This document shows, one piece after another, positions 35,150 to 48,750 of a stretch of 64,000 nucleotides of DNA (within the stretch, counting starts at the first letter, position 1; the number at the start of each line of letters is the position of its first letter). Position numbers and translations under genes: made by a program. The DNA is from Juglans regia (lineage: Eukaryota > Streptophyta > Magnoliopsida > Fagales > Juglandaceae): contig NC_049912.1 of the NCBI RefSeq assembly GCF_001411555.2, positions 18,274,341 through 18,338,340 on the forward strand, read 5' to 3'. The notes beneath the pieces are model-generated. The model worked only from the letters and a program-made list of their open reading frames with translations. It did not search any database and was not told where the DNA came from.

Positions 35150-35470
35150 GGAATGCTATATCACACTGTATTGTACATTATACTTTCCACACACTTCACA
35201 TAATGTTTTTTTTTTTCACCCCCAGCACGTTAGGTGTGCTGAAGAAGATTTTTTCTAAGACTAATATATTTTTCAAAAGAAAAAATCTTAGTACCAACCA
35301 CTGTTTGAGAGCATCGCACACCTTACGTGTCAGCAGCACATATTTTTTCCCTCGTAAAAATATATGCATCTGTCCCACACCGGCACACACTCAACCTATT
35401 GAGTGTAAAAAAAAAAAAAAAAAGTGATATGAAGTGTGTGCCGGTGTGGGACAGATGCATAGCATTTCCC
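35150..35470. mobile_element. strong inverted-repeat (MITE-like) element
   Basis: The outer ends GGAATGCTAT... and ...ATAGCATTTCC are inverted repeats that continue into CACACACTTCA/TGAAGTGTGTG. Inside, 27 bases at 35364-35390 are the exact reverse complement of 35434-35460 around a 43-nt loop. A second pair, AAGATTTTTTCT and AGAAAAAATCTT, lies near 35245-35290. The transcript could fold into a long hairpin. No target duplication found. Confidence 0.75.
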
Positions 35471-36630
35471 TTTTCCCCTCTCCTAGTTCACAACAAACTT
35501 TCCATACGAAATTTGTTTCAACCTCTCTCCCGCGTCACCCAGCTCTCCTCCCTCCCCGTTGCCCATCTTCTTTTGTTCATCTCCCCCCATCGCGTCGCCC
35601 CCCAACCCCACCCCCATTGGTTGCCGTCGACCCTCCCTCTGCCCATCCTCTGATTGCATAGTTATGCTTGAATCTCCTTGATGAACCTTCTTCAACTTGG
35701 GTCTAGTTCTCTGCCTACACTCTCTCTCACACTCAATGTGTTTACTTTTTCATTATTTTGTCTTTGGAAGGAGGATGAATTACTGCTCTGATACTTATGT
35801 GTCTCTCTCTCTGGTTTGAGAAGCTCAAGGACGTGCATTTTGTTAAAACAGAGAGGAAAAAAAAAATGACAGCAGCCACGTACGCCTTCTTCAACGCCAA
35901 CATTTTCTGCACCCAAAAAAAACCAAAGTTGCAGATAGGGAAAAATAATGTTAGATACTAGCGCGACACGACTAGCAATTGTTTGGAGATGGTTGAGGTG
36001 CGAGTTTTTGGTAGTTACCTGCGCTTCGACTTCCATGAATTTGAGAACTAAAATGAGTTGTTTTTTTTTTATGTTAATTTACGAGATTGTCTGTTGGTAA
36101 ACGTAAGGGATTAAGGACAAAGAAATCAAGAAAGAACGGGAAAAAGAAGATAAGTGGGTCCCATCTAAAACCAAATCCAACTAAACGTGTAAAGGACACG
36201 TAAAGTATGCTATGGCCCATGGGAGCAGTTGTGAACAGTGGCTGCTACAACACCATCGAGTTATTTTCCTGATTTTTCATGTTTTTAATTTTTATGAAAT
36301 AAAATAATTCCTCACTTCTACTGACGGACTTTATGAAGAGAAGTGATATCGTACGAACATTTGACAATTAAAGCATTTAAATATCAATAAAAACCTTTAC
36401 ATTTTTTTATTATTATTTTACTATTATAAAATTTAAAAGAAAATAAATTTAATTAGTTAATATAATCATATAATTTAATTAAAAATAAATTATATTTTAT
36501 CAAAATTAAACTTATTTTACTTTTTGAGTTAATTTTTATAAAACTAAATTTATTTTTCTTTGATTTATTTTTTAATTTCAAACTTTCTTTAATTTATTGT
36601 CGTGACTGTAACAAATCTCAATAGTTATTA
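35471..36630. other. spacer, no gene seen
   Basis: C-rich stretch at 35470-35660 giving low-complexity ORFs on both strands, then ordinary AT-rich sequence. No splice-linked frame or known domain. Confidence 0.5.
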
Positions 36631-36958
36631 AAGCATTGTTTGGATAGAAATAGATAAGATAATTTATAAATAGTAATAAAATAATTTAAGTTAAAATTTT
36701 AAAAAATTTTAAAAAAATAATAAAAAATGAATATAAAATAAAAAAAATATTAGAATATAATTTTTATTTTGAAATTTGAAAAAATTAAATTTATATTTTG
36801 TTTGAAAGATTATGAAAAAATTGTAATGACTAGATAATGATTAGATAAAAAAATTAAAAAATTAAAAAATATTTGTATTTAAATAACATCTAGACGTTGA
36901 GATAAAATGAGATGTAATGAAATGATTTAAAAAATTTGTAAAATCAAATCAGACCTAA
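36631..36958 (+). mobile_element. GAGATGAG-family MITE, long form
   Basis: Starts AAGCATTGTTTGGATAGAAA and ends AATCAGACCTAAAT. The AT-rich core has the TTGAAATTTGAAAAAATTAAA and TGTAATGACTAGATAATGA landmarks of the family. It lies about 360 bp upstream of the RBL14 ATG. Confidence 0.7.
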
Positions 36959-37319
36959 ATGAGACATGTTGGTTTACTAAGATTTTTCAAAAATAAATTC
37001 ACAGATTAACTGATTTATTCAGACATATTAGGTTATAAATATTTGTTTACTAAAAAAATTAGCATATCGTCAATTTATAAATATTAATTTTACATCAATT
37101 TCTAAATATTATTTTAACCGAAATTGGACGTTGCGTTAAGCAAAAGGACCCCAACGCATGAACTGCCTAGAAGTCTCTTTATCAACTCACCATCGCGCTC
37201 ACGCCGCTCGGCATAAATACCCTGAGGCTTGTGCTTTGCTTGGCGACCAAGCTTTTCACCATTCGCCAACGTTGAGCATTCCGTGCGTGCCTTGAATTTT
37301 GGGAATCGAAGGAGAAAAA

Positions 37320-39499
37320 ATGGAGAGAGGAAGAGGGAGAATGCTGCCACTGCTGGCTTTCCACGCCGCGAGCGAGTATTACAGGCTCGACCGGAAGCCC
37401 CCTGTCACTGCCTGCCTTCTCGCTGCCAATACTGTCATTTATCTGAGGCCCGGATTTCTCCACTCCATCCTCCCTCCCATCGACGAGGTCTGGTTCAATG
37501 CCCACCTCATCCTTAAGGTACACGCTCTCTCATTTCATCTCTAACTTCTCCGTATTAAGAAATTTTTTTCTTCGGTATCTACTTCTACATGTACTGAATT
37601 CTTCGTTTCCTAGTAAATAAATACAAACTTCATCTTATGCTAATCGAATTCAGTACAAACTATTGCGAAACCCTAATCCCTTTCGCCTTGATAATTAGAG
37701 TACCAATTTTATGTTTCTCGATGAGACCAAGGGTACAGCCGTACAGGATACCTGAGCAAGGCAATAACAAAATAACTTTTGTTCATCAAGTACAAGATAT
37801 GAACAGAATCAATTATTTATATTGATTTTCTTTCTGTTAAGTAATAGTCTTATGGGTCTACAGTTCAGGAACTGAAGAGAGGAAAGCAAAAAATTTAAAA
37901 TTAAAAACATGATGGGGATTGTTCGCTACTTGATTCAGGTTGAGGTGGGATTTAGCATTATGTTTGTGGGACATTTGTTTGTTTCCTTAGAACAATCTTA
38001 CTTCTATTTGTTCGGAAGGAACCGTACCTAGATATAATTTACAGCAGAATATATTGATAGACGCTTGAGTTCCTCACTGATGGGCTAGCCCAACTTATTT
38101 TAGAATTGGGACAGATGTCAGGATAACTTCAGCTTCTGAATTGGTTGAAACCTCTCAAGTAGACCTAATAAATTAAATGTCAGACGTTGTGGTATGAACA
38201 TGCTCTGTAAAGAATTGATGTTTACTTACCTGTACATCCACAAAAAGAAGTTAATTTTGTGTTATTTTTTCTTTTCCTTCTATTGTTGATACGTATTGTC
38301 TGGAAATATTCTCAATTACTTTAAACAGAGGAAACGGTAACAAACCCTATCGTTTGGGTTTCTATATGAAAAGGAATATCCGATGTTGGAATTTATAGTT
38401 TGGTCTTGACTAATATGACTACTGTAGCATCTTTGGTGACATACTGCTTATGTCCGAAAGGCTTAAATGTCCCAAACTACCAAATTTTGCATATGCCTCT
38501 ATAAGAAAATAAATTTGTAGAATTTCCAGTTTCTATTTACATTTCTAGTATATTATGTATCATTAATATTGTCTCGATTGGGTCTTCCTCATAAGTATTC
38601 AACACTGATTCACTCGGTTATGGTGAGAAGAAGGGGTCAATTTGGTGGCCTTTTTTTCTCAAGCTGTTTATGATCATGTTTTCCTCATTTGGAAAATCAA
38701 ATTTTTGCTTTGGCAGCACAGGGACCTGAAGCGTTTTTTCTTGTCGGCATTCTACCATGTGGGCGAATCTCACCTGGTCTATAACATGATGTCACTCTTG
38801 TGGAAGGGGATCCAGTTGGAGACTTCAATGGGAAGCGCTGAATTTGCCTCTATGGTTACTGCTCTTCTTGGTATGTCCCAGGGAATCACACTGCTACTAG
38901 CAAAATCCCTTCTCTTGTTCTTTGATTACGAGAGACCTTACTACTCTGAGTTTTCTGTTGGATTTTCTGGTGTTCTCTTTGCCATGAAAGTTGTTCTGAA
39001 TTCTCAGTCAGAAAACTACTCTTACGTGCATGGGGTAGTTGTACCGGCACGTTATGCTGCATGGGCGGAGTTGATTCTCATCCAAATGTTTGTACCTGGT
39101 GTCTCATTCCTCGGTCACCTTGGTGGAATACTTGCTGGGCTTCTCTATCTGCGGCTGAAAAGTAGATATTCAGGCTCAGATCCATTGACTTTAATCTTCA
39201 GGGGTCTCGCTGGCGCATTGAGCTGGCCAGTGAGGATTGTAAAGGGCTTGTTTCGATCCCCACGACGACGAATTTCTGGTAGAGGAAATGTTGGTCGGGA
39301 TCGCACAGGGAGGACTGCTTCCGATAGATGGAGATGCCAAACATGTACATATGATAATTCTGGTTGGTTAAGCATTTGTGAGATGTGTGGGGCAAATAGA
39401 AATGACAATGGATTTTCTCCCCATCAGGTATCAAACCATTCTCGTGACCTTCCTGTAGACGAATTACGTCGTAGGAGAATGGAAAGATTTGGGAGATGA
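37320..39499 (+). CDS. RBL14: rhomboid-like protein with RanBP2-type zinc finger, RBL14 type
   Basis: Exons 37320-37517 and 38717-39499, joined in phase 0 through a GT-AG intron; 326 aa. Rhomboids are membrane serine proteases that cut transmembrane helices. The catalytic Ser is in GFSGVLFAM (Ser150) and the catalytic His in GHLGGILAG (His200). Family landmarks HRDLKRFFLSAFYHVGESHL and SLLWKG are present, with several hydrophobic helices between residues 75 and 215. The C-terminus carries a RanBP2/NZF zinc finger, WRCQTCTYDNSGWLSICEMC (Cys273, 276, 287, 290), which in other proteins can bind ubiquitin or RNA, and ends in DELRRRRMERF. Order and length match Arabidopsis RBL14 as I recall it. 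The start is the first ATG of the frame; a second Met at codon 8 is possible. An AATAAA lies at 39580. Location and substrate are not visible. Confidence 0.93.
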
Positions 39500-40308
39500 T
39501 ATCAATCAATTGATTCAGTTCATGATGGAGGCCCTCGTGCTTGTCCAATCATTAAGACAGGAGACACAATCACAAGAAGAATAAAGAAGATTCAATTTAA
39601 GAATGCAGATATATTTAGCAAGACATTACTTCTAAATATAATATTTTCAATTTCTCATCATCGACTCCTCTGGCCCTCCCTATATTGTGTTTGCTTTTAT
39701 GGTTTCTACTTTGGCTGAGTAACTCTTAACATATTTCTTCTCTTCTGGGTTAACTCCTCATTCTCAGTTTGTTTAACACTAATTTATGACTAAATTGGAA
39801 GGTCCAGAAAGACTGGAAGTAGTGCACCTGATGTTTGGCATTGGGATGTAACCGTGTAAGATGTGTTTTCATGTTCATGATCAGAGAAGACATGAACTGA
39901 CATCATATTGAATTGGGTCTTTCTGATTAAAGTTGCAAGGATGGTGTTGCAGTTTTTATTTTTTAAAAAAAAAAGAAAAAATCTGAAAGGATCCGGGGTT
40001 CAGCTCGCTTTGTATGACCCAAAACTCCATTCAAGAAAAGTTTTACTAATCTAAAATAAGATCTTAATATGATAATTGATAACACTGTCATTAAGGGTGA
40101 GTTCAATGTGACTTGATGGTATCCCTCTTATCTCTAACATATTTATTAATTTTTAATGCAGGGATTTTGTTTTTATTAAGTCATGTTATCTAGCCATATT
40201 ATATGACCATGAATTTAATTTTTAAAATTTAAAATAATTTGAAACTTTTGTGTAAATAGTTACTAGACAATTTAGAATTTTAAAGGTTTGTCACGTTTTG
40301 TACTTCCT

Positions 40309-40492
40309 CCGGGCTTGTTTGGATATGGAAATCATTTCTTCTCATTTCGTCATTACAACTTTCTCAAATTTCAACACAAAATATAATAAACAATTTAACT
40401 TTTTCAAATCTCAAAATAATAATCATATAAAAAAAATAATATTTTATTCAACTTATCTATCTCATCTCATCTCACTATCCAATCGAGTCCTA
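40309..40492 (-). mobile_element. GAGATGAG-family MITE, reverse orientation
   Basis: GGGCTTGTTTGGATATGGAA at the left and CATCTCACTATCCAATCGAG at the right are inverted repeats. The interior carries CAAATTTCAACACAAAATA and TTTTTCAAATCTCAAAATAA, like 7868-8062. It is intergenic between RBL14 and RPL18. Confidence 0.75.
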
Positions 40493-41214
40493 AGACTTCG
40501 TTCTTACATCTATATCTAATTACTATTATTATTAGCACTCGAAAAACGTAGCATTTAGAAAACTACACACCCAAATTATAGAAACTAACAAGTTTTCTGT
40601 GAATCACAAAGGTGTGTGACTAGTTATTTTTATTTTTAAATGATTATAAATTTGATTATTTAAGTTTAAGTAATCTAAAAGGTCAGAATTTAAAATTTAA
40701 AAAGTTCAAAATAATTCATATTCTTTTTATCATGCTTCATTCTTTTCTCTGAAATTAATTAATTTATTAACAGTTAGTAATAAAATATGTCAAATTCCGA
40801 AAACTCCATAATCAAGTTATGAAAAAAAATAAAAAGTTACAATTTTGACTAATTTTATAAATAGGGATTATAATACTTTAGATTGTGTAAGGGAAAATAA
40901 CCCTATTAATATCTTGTATTGTGTAAGAGAAAGTAGTGAATTAGATCCCATGATATCTAAAATGGAAAAATCCTTTTACCATGACTGTAATTAAAAATTT
41001 TACTCATCAGTCTTATCCTACACATTTTTTTTTTCCCTTTTAGTAGATGTATAGTATAGAACTACTGAGTAGAAGAACTCGACTGTAATTATAACATTAA
41101 CCAATCTTTTATACATATGTGCTTAAATTTAGATTGCATCTTTTTTAAATCTAAAATTATGAAAAAGAAAGATGATAAATGAAGTCTCACATTGCATGAG
41201 TTGGAGAGAATAAT

Positions 41215-41310
41215 TAGATTGCATGTAAAAATTTGAAAATTTTTTAATAATTAGATTGAAAGAGATAAAATAAGTTAATAATAATTGTGAAAATAAACGA
41301 GAAATAAAAG
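41215..41310 (+). mobile_element. partial GAGATGAG-family MITE
   Basis: TTTGAAAATTTTTTAATAAT, TAGATTGAAAGAGATAAAAT and GTGAAAATAAACGAGA match the right half of the 6990 and 59686 copies. The left half is missing or diverged. Confidence 0.4.
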
Positions 41311-41468
41311 TTGCCTAAAAGAAAGAAAAGATGGGTCTATGTCTGTCCTATTTTAGCGAGGTCGGGTAGGAAGGGGCGAAGGGATAAGGTGTAGAGTATT
41401 ACGAGTTAACGGTTACCGAGAGGACTGCGGGGGAGAGAGAGAGAGAGCGGGGGGAAGGATTGGAGAGA

Positions 41469-44400
41469 ATGTCTACTTCCACTTGGTTTCTTCAGAGTGC
41501 ATTGGCCTCTTCCCAACAGCTATGGATGGGGCCGAAGTTTGTTGCCCCTGCTTCTGCTTCTACCCAAAGGCCACGCCCTTCTCTTTCTCTTGTTGTTGAA
41601 GCCAAAGCCACCACCAGAAGGGAAGACAGGACTGCTCGCCATTCTCGCATTAGAAAAAAGGTTTTCTTTTCTGCCCATCTCTCTACTTCGCCATCTACAA
41701 TGTTGTTGTAGTTCTTTATCGTAGTCTGTTCAATGTAAAATTTTAGCTATCTATTTCCATGGCTTTAGAATATTGTTAATCTCTTCTTTTTTCTTGGGCT
41801 TTGACAGAAGTCCTTGAAATATGTTTAATTATCACATTAGAGTTCACAAAATTTCCTGAAATAAATTGCCCAAACTCATCGTCGGCTACTGACCCAACAT
41901 CTACAATAGAATTCCGCCTTGGCAGGCGTTGTGTTTCGGAAATTGCCAATGAAATGCCTGAATGAAAAGGTGATCATTGCTTTACCTTGTGTAATCGAGT
42001 TGATTCGATTGGCAGAGCAAGAGTTGTGATTTTCAAAATTTTATGTTCATCTTAGTGGTGCTCTAACCTTTCTTTGAGAAAATTTTATGCAAATCTTCCT
42101 CGATCACTATTCTCATCTTGGTGCTTTTATTTTAGCTGCACAAAGCTGCTTTCTTTGATCAAGGCTCTCCCCGCCGTTCTCATCTTTTCTTCTTTGCTTC
42201 TGGTCAAGTGGGTAGCTCTTGTCGATTTTTAACCACTCTGTTGGTTCCTTTGATCTGATTTAGCTGCTTTTTAATCTTCCTGCCTTTTCTAATTGGTATG
42301 CGTAATATACTAATAAAGATGAGTCTTTTATTATCTGATTTCAAGATATTGAACGACTTGATGTCTTGAAGTTGATATTGAGGTTTGGAAACTCGCATTT
42401 GGTTGAATTAAACTTTTCATTTTTTGTTCCCTTACTTCACGAGAAAGGAACTTAGGGTCCTGCTCAACAAGCTTTGAGGTTATTCATCATGGTCGGTAAA
42501 TTTACACTTCATGCAGTGCTTATATGAGGTTTTACCTATGGCTAGAGTTAGCGTTACAGGTCTATAAAAAAAGTGGAGCAAGATATTATATAAGGTCCAC
42601 TTTTTTACAAAGGCTTGTGTGGGGCTTGTCTATTTGGAGCTTGTACAAATCATTTCTCTTATATAAATGACAGTCGGTAATCTTTTAGCGGTGATTTAGC
42701 AAAGAGTTGCTGGGATCCTACATGCAAGGATAATGAGGTGTTGGCGAGAACCTTTGTCAAATGGAAATTCTTTTGTGACTGGGTGCTTGCCATCCATTTC
42801 AAGTGGCATGAGGCTGGTACTTCTGAGTTATATATATTAGGAAAAATGGGAAGAAGCAGACCGTTTGCATTCTTCCCAGAATTTTGGATCTGCAAATTTA
42901 GAATGGAATGATTGTACCTAAATTATTTTCTATCGCTGCCTAACCTAAAACTGAGTATCTTGCTTACCTCACGTTATACAACCTTAGAAAATGAACATTT
43001 GCGAGTGTTTCTTTGAATCTATCACCTATATAATTTCTAACCCTTCACATGCTAGAAAGGACTTTTCATTGTATTGTCTTTGTTGCCACAATAAACCCAC
43101 TCATGTTTTTGAAATTAAGATTAAAAAAAGGTTTGAAGACAAAAGGTTTCCCGCCATTTATGATTACTAGTTCAATAGAAAGAAAAAATAAAGACTTTTC
43201 ATTTTATAGTAGTTATTAATTTCTCATTACATGTTTCTATGAGTTTCCTGCATTTAACTTTTCTATCATTTTATTGTTACTTTTTCAATAATAAAAAAAG
43301 ACTATTTATCTTATTGTAGCTATTGACTCTTTGTTATTTGCCCATTTGGCTTCCCCACCTCTTAACTACTTACTTTTATTATTCCTGCGCATTGCACCAG
43401 TTGACAACTTGTTTTGTATAAAACTTTCTACCGTAGTTCCAAGTGCATCGATACTTAGATATTTATCTGTTGTGGTATTCTTTTCCTACTTTGTTAGTTT
43501 TTCCTATGGAGGAGGGAGCATGACCTTGTTCTTCTTTGAATCTTTGTTTCTGTACTTTGGGTTAATATATTTCTTTTACATTTTGAAATATGCTAATCTT
43601 GATTGTTGGTGGTGCTGTGACTGTCTATTTTGCCATCAATATTTTGTTTTATCAGGTTGAAGGGACACCAGAAAGGCCAAGGTTATGCGTCTTCCGCTCC
43701 AACAAGCATCTCTATGTCCAGGTGATTGATGACACCAAGATGCACACACTTGCTTCGGCTTCAACCATGCAGAAACCCATATCTGAGGAGTTTGATTATA
43801 GCTCTGGTGCCACTATTGTAAGTTCACAAGTATCTATCCGTTTATTATCTGAACTAAACTGTTGCTACCTAACTGTATTCATTGGTCTAAAAAGATGGTC
43901 TCTCTGTCTTGGTCTTAGTCTCTCTTCTCTCTCTAATCAAATCAAACACCCACGCACCGGTGGGGATTTGGGCTCAAAGTTCAGAGCAAAATAGAATAAA
44001 ATGTTTTGTTTGAAAGACACAACCTTCTACTTATAAAAAAGAAAGAAAGATAACAGCTTCTTAAGGTATCTCTTTGGCCGGATCTTTGTTTCAACCATTC
44101 TAGTGCTTCCTTTTTGTATTTCCTTGTATTGTGTATCCTAGTCATTGCATGTTGTAATATATTCGAGTTTATGATCCAGTTCATTTTTTTCTCAAATCCA
44201 TTAGCCTCATCATACAAAATTTATGCTCCTGTATTAGACGCTTGCCCTCACCATCAAACATATCTGGACTCTTCCTAAACTTGGCAATATTGATCTTCTG
44301 CTGTCTTAAATGCATCATCATCATCTGAAGCTGGATTTTTGGGTACTCTGTCTTCACGGCAATATTTGATCCTCTATGGGTCTGAAACTTTTATTTCTTC

Positions 44401-44818
44401 TGTTACCAATGCGGTGGGTTTTGTTTTGGGGGGGTTTTTTTGTTTTTTAAATCTTTGACCCTTGTATGCGAATTGTCCTATTGCAAGTAAATGCTGGCAA
44501 AGCCCCATCTCTCATGTCCACTTAAATCCAAGTGTCTTGGCTAGTAATTCGGTAATTGTTATCCCCTTTTTTATAATAATTTGGCTATTTTTCTTCCTCT
44601 TCAATGTTATTTTCTAACTTTGTTTTTCAAGAGAAAAAGTCCTGATCTTTGCAAATTTCTAACATAAGGAGGTGGCAAAGAAGGTGGGTGAAGTCATTGC
44701 AAAGTCCTGTTTGGAGAAAGGAATCACAAAAGTGGCCTTTGACCGAGGTGGATACCCTTATCATGGACGTGTTGAAGCCCTTGCCAATGCAGCTCGAGAA
44801 AATGGCCTTCAATTCTGA
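41469..44818 (+). CDS. RPL18: chloroplast ribosomal protein L18 (uL18c), nuclear-encoded
   Basis: Exons 41469-41660, 43656-43817 and 44669-44818, all phase 0 with GT-AG introns; 167 aa. uL18 binds 5S rRNA in the central protuberance of the large ribosomal subunit. Residues 1 to about 45 are Ser/Ala/Thr/Gln-rich and low in acids, a typical plastid transit peptide. The mature bacterial-type uL18 follows: [20 protein letters not shown], then [17 protein letters not shown], ending [19 protein letters not shown]...ENGLQF, the family's C-terminal signature. Length fits plant plastid L18 (about 170 aa). The start is the first ATG after the (GA)n leader at 41429-41446. No breaks seen. Introns of 2.0 and 0.85 kb hold no recognisable transposon. 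Confidence 0.95.
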
Positions 44819-45807
44819 GGTTTAGGTAGTCAATATTTTCTTCAAAACCATGTCTTTCTAATGTGGAATTTTGGGAAGGAAGAATGCATCAGTTTGTGAA
44901 TGGATTGTTTTTAGAATGGCTTTTGCTTCTGTTTTTCCTTCTTTCTTCATGTGAATTGAAAAGGAAGTTTCAAATTGGAATCTTTCCTCTGTAGCTGATA
45001 GCCATAATGCATACTCTGATTTAGGAAGCAAACCTTCCGCCTCACAACTAAGTTGGCAGCCAACATTAGACAAGCTTGATATATTCAATGATGTATTTGA
45101 AGACAAGTGTTTTAAGTTTTACTTGCATGATGGTATTTCACATATGTTCATTTAAAGTAGGTCGTCATTCTAATTCGGCATATAGTAGGAGATTTTTCTA
45201 GGAGGAGCTTCACATGGGATGAAAGTAGAGACAGCCAACGCCTGGAGCATAAAAGATGTTGAAAAGAATCCTTTTTTCTCTCTTCTATTTTTCGATCCTT
45301 CAAACTGCTATTAAAAGTAGGTAACTTCTTGCTTGATCACTCCGAAAATCATGGGATATGCATGGGATAGGTTAAAGCCATTCAGAAAAAGGCTCCCTCA
45401 TTGAGTGGCTAATTGTTTGCTGCTACAATCCAGAATAATAGCACGAAAAATTCTAGACATAAGCTCCACACTATCACTTAAAAAGTCTATTGTTCGGCTT
45501 CGTTTTATCGGTGTTGCTTGCATTTGGAATTTGGTTGCAATCATGAGTCCAATCATGGAGTGCATGAAAGGGGAGAGGACTTGGAAGGAACACAAGGCAT
45601 CCATTCTTCTTGCAGGAGTTCGGACTTCAGTTCGAGAAGGAAGCAAGCAAGCGTAGGATTTACTTGCTCGGAATGGAGCCGGCTGTCAATTGCAGCAGTG
45701 TCGGGATTAGGAAATGATGATAAGCATTCTCCGACTATCCGAACTGTGTAGACCTCCGAGTGATGAAATTTATGGACATCTCCAGTGTCGTTTACTATGA
45801 TCTATCA
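44819..45807. other. RPL18 3' region and spacer
   Basis: The 3' UTR presumably ends within the first few hundred bases. Short ORFs at 45398-45656 overlap on both strands without homology. No gene seen. Confidence 0.5.
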
Positions 45808-46110
45808 GCTTGTATGGATATTAAAAATATCTTATAATATTTGTAAATAATAGTGAAATAATTTATAAATAATAATAAAATAATTTGAATTAACGTATTT
45901 TATTGAGTTTTGAAAAAGAAGAGAAAAAAATTGAATATAAATATTATAAAGTTAAAATATTGATTGAATATAATTTTTATTTAGAAGTTTGGAAAAGTTG
46001 TATAGGATTTTGTATTTTGTTTGAGAGTTTGAAAAACTTGTAATGATTAAATGAAAAATTTAAAATTTAAAAAGATTTATTTTATATTTGAGTAATATTT
46101 GAAAAGTAAA
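45808..46110 (+). mobile_element. GAGATGAG-family MITE, long form, degraded
   Basis: Contains AGCTTGTATGGATATTAAA, GTGAAATAATTTATAAATAA, GAGAAAAAAATTGAATATAA and GAGTTTGAAAAACTTGTAAT in the family order. The right terminus is eroded. Confidence 0.6.
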
Positions 46111-48069
46111 TATTTAAGAACAGTGTTCCTAAAAGAAATGTGGAAACCTTAAAAGGCTTAGCGCTTTAGCTTATATTACTTGTCGTGATGAGTTGAAGAT
46201 CCAGCGCTGTTGCTAACTTGGAATAATGCCTCTACAAGCATTATTTAGCCTATTGAAATCATCCCCTGCCTATTCAGAACACCTTGACATCCATCCAGGA
46301 TATGATTATGTGATCAATTGTAACACACCTCAAATACTCGCTGTAAAAATTTTATTTCTGATTAAAATTTTTTGCCTCAAGAGAAGAGAGAGAGAAAATG
46401 AAAGTATCTTTCTGATTAAGGATTTTTTGCCATTACAAAGAGCGACACCCACTACATATACTAGTCAGACCTTTGCTAACTGACGGGCCAAAGCCCAACA
46501 CACTGAAACATCAAGTACAACAAAAGTCCAAACACACGGCGGGCCAATTCCACAAGGCCGAAAGGCCAAACAGAAAACAAGTAAATGGACCATGGGCCTA
46601 CAAATATGAGCCCAAACCTCTAACCTTTTATTATCCCAAAATAAAGTCTACAGTGACTCCGTTCCACTCCGGTGGAGGTACAGGATTGTGACATTAATTT
46701 TGAGGATTGATTATATTTGCACATTGCTGCCCTTCTTCTGACCTTAAGACATGAATAATTATTTTCCTTCCTTTCTAAAACAGGCATCTGGAGTGCGAAA
46801 ATTCATATCAATTTGGCAATATAAGAAACGTGTGAACTGTATAACATCTGCGTTGATATTGTAATGAAAGGCAACGTTTTCTCCAAGATACTCTGCCTCA
46901 TGATCTGATTGTTCAAGCAATTGAAACAACGCATGCAGGAGACTCTCGATGCCCCACTAATTCAGAGACCCACACCACATGGGAATCAGGTTATCAGAAA
47001 CTACTTCTGGTACGGTATATAAATATGCTTTTTTTGGTGGGGTTTGGGTGGAGAATTAGTGGTTCCAAGGCATGAGAACTCTTGAAGATGGGGGGGGAAC
47101 TAGGGTTTGTAGTATGAACATAGCTTGAAAAGGGTCTCTGAAAGAGGAGGCAGAAGTGCATAAAACTCGGTTTGTCTGCAGCTATCACACGTCTTCGATC
47201 ACCGAGTGTGCAAGTTGGAAAAAGAATGAAAAGGACCACCCATCTCTTAAAGAGAAAAAAACTCACTCACATGCAATATGGTCCCCATCGCATATGCAAA
47301 GCCCTGAATAGTACATTATCTAACATGTGAATTAGGGGTCTTCATCCTCATTACTGCGCCTCTGGTTTGGATCATCCATTTTTCGTTTCAGTTTAGCAAT
47401 GAACAGATAGATATCTCCATGGACATGTTTAGGGTTGGGTGGGGGGCAAACATCATTTAAGTTTTGCCCAGAAGCAAAGTGGTGGGGGCATTTGGAGTTC
47501 CTCATGGGCTTATTTATCATGTTCTGCTGCATGTTCTCATAAATCTTTTCTTTTTCTTTTTCTTTTTCCTTTTTCTTTAATTTTCCGGCCTGCTTTAAAG
47601 GAATTGTTGATGTTGCTACATTCATGTGCTTGTTTGAAGTTGTTATGTTTTTCACTCGGAAAATGCTAACTACACCCATGTCTCTCTCTCCTATCCTCTT
47701 GTGATGGATGATGTGTCGGAATGTTATCACAATTTCTGTTTTTTTATTTTTTTTTTCACAATTTTCTTAGTTGGATTAGGGAAACTAAGGGCAAAATTGT
47801 CAAAGTCAAACCAATGGTTTGCAGTGAAATGTTTTGGAAAGACCAAAAGGTGAAAAGGATCATAATTGTTGGCTGGTTAGCTGATGATCAAATGTCATGT
47901 GGGTATGCCGGTTCATGAGCACATGGAAGAATCACGATTGCCGGCAAAATAAACAACAAATGACAGCTGAGCACACGCTTATAATAATACCTAACACAGC
48001 CCACAATGGTACAATCGCAACCACAAGTAAAAAGAGGTGCTTTCGTTGCCAAAGAAGAGGCCAAAAAGT

Positions 48070-48105
<36 letters not shown>

Positions 48106-48750
48106 AAAAAAAAACATCACTGCTATTGCTATGCATCATCTGTAACAATCTTTTCCGTAACTCCAGTTTGGCATTCATAGTTTCAGTATGACTAGACAAA
48201 AAAAACATCGAAAAAATATATAGTAAAGAGACCCAAAAGGTAAAAAAAAAAAAAAAAACACAAAAACTTGAATAACCTCAAATGCTATAAAACCCAAAAG
48301 ACAACAGTATGTAGGGTAGGGGCCAAGATTGACACTGGAAAGAGACAGAGACCAGGGGTGGTTAGAAGGTGAGAGAGAGAGAGAGAGAGAGGAGGGAGAT
48401 GAGGCTGAGAAGCACATGAAGCGGAATATCAATGAACAACTCTTCCGCACCTGCTCCTTAAAATAGCTTTGCTTTCATCAAGTTGAAGCAGGCGGAGGTT
48501 GAGCAATAAATAAAAGGTACACAAACTCGGAGTTGGGGTGGGGGACATGGGAGCAAACAGTACCATTATAATGACATGTGTAAAGAATGTACACTTGTCG
48601 TCGACATATGTGAAAAGACAGATGACAGAACAATGGGAGTAATAATATGGATATTGGATGCTGCTGTAATATTGAAAATTTAAAGGAAAGAGAATTGGGG
48701 TAATGGCCTTTTCTTTTGGCCAATTTAATTGACTCGGGTGATAGATATAC
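46111..48750. other. convergent spacer between RPL18 and the pectate lyase
   Basis: Includes the pectate lyase 3' UTR at its right end. Simple repeats: CTTTTT run near 47545-47575, (GA)n at 48071-48102 and 48371-48392. ORFs at 46994-47266 (-), 47332-47730 (-) and 46473-46691 (+) have no homology or splice support. Confidence 0.5.
48071..48102. repeat. (GA)n microsatellite
   Basis: Sixteen GA units, about 650 bp downstream of the pectate lyase stop. Confidence 0.95.

Noticed and set aside
46994..47266. 90-codon - strand ORF with hydrophobic start
   Set aside because: No recognisable family, no downstream exons; could be chance. Not strong enough to report as a gene.
47332..47730. 132-codon - strand ORF
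   Set aside because: Its Lys/Glu run comes from a CTTTTT simple repeat; no homology or intron signals.
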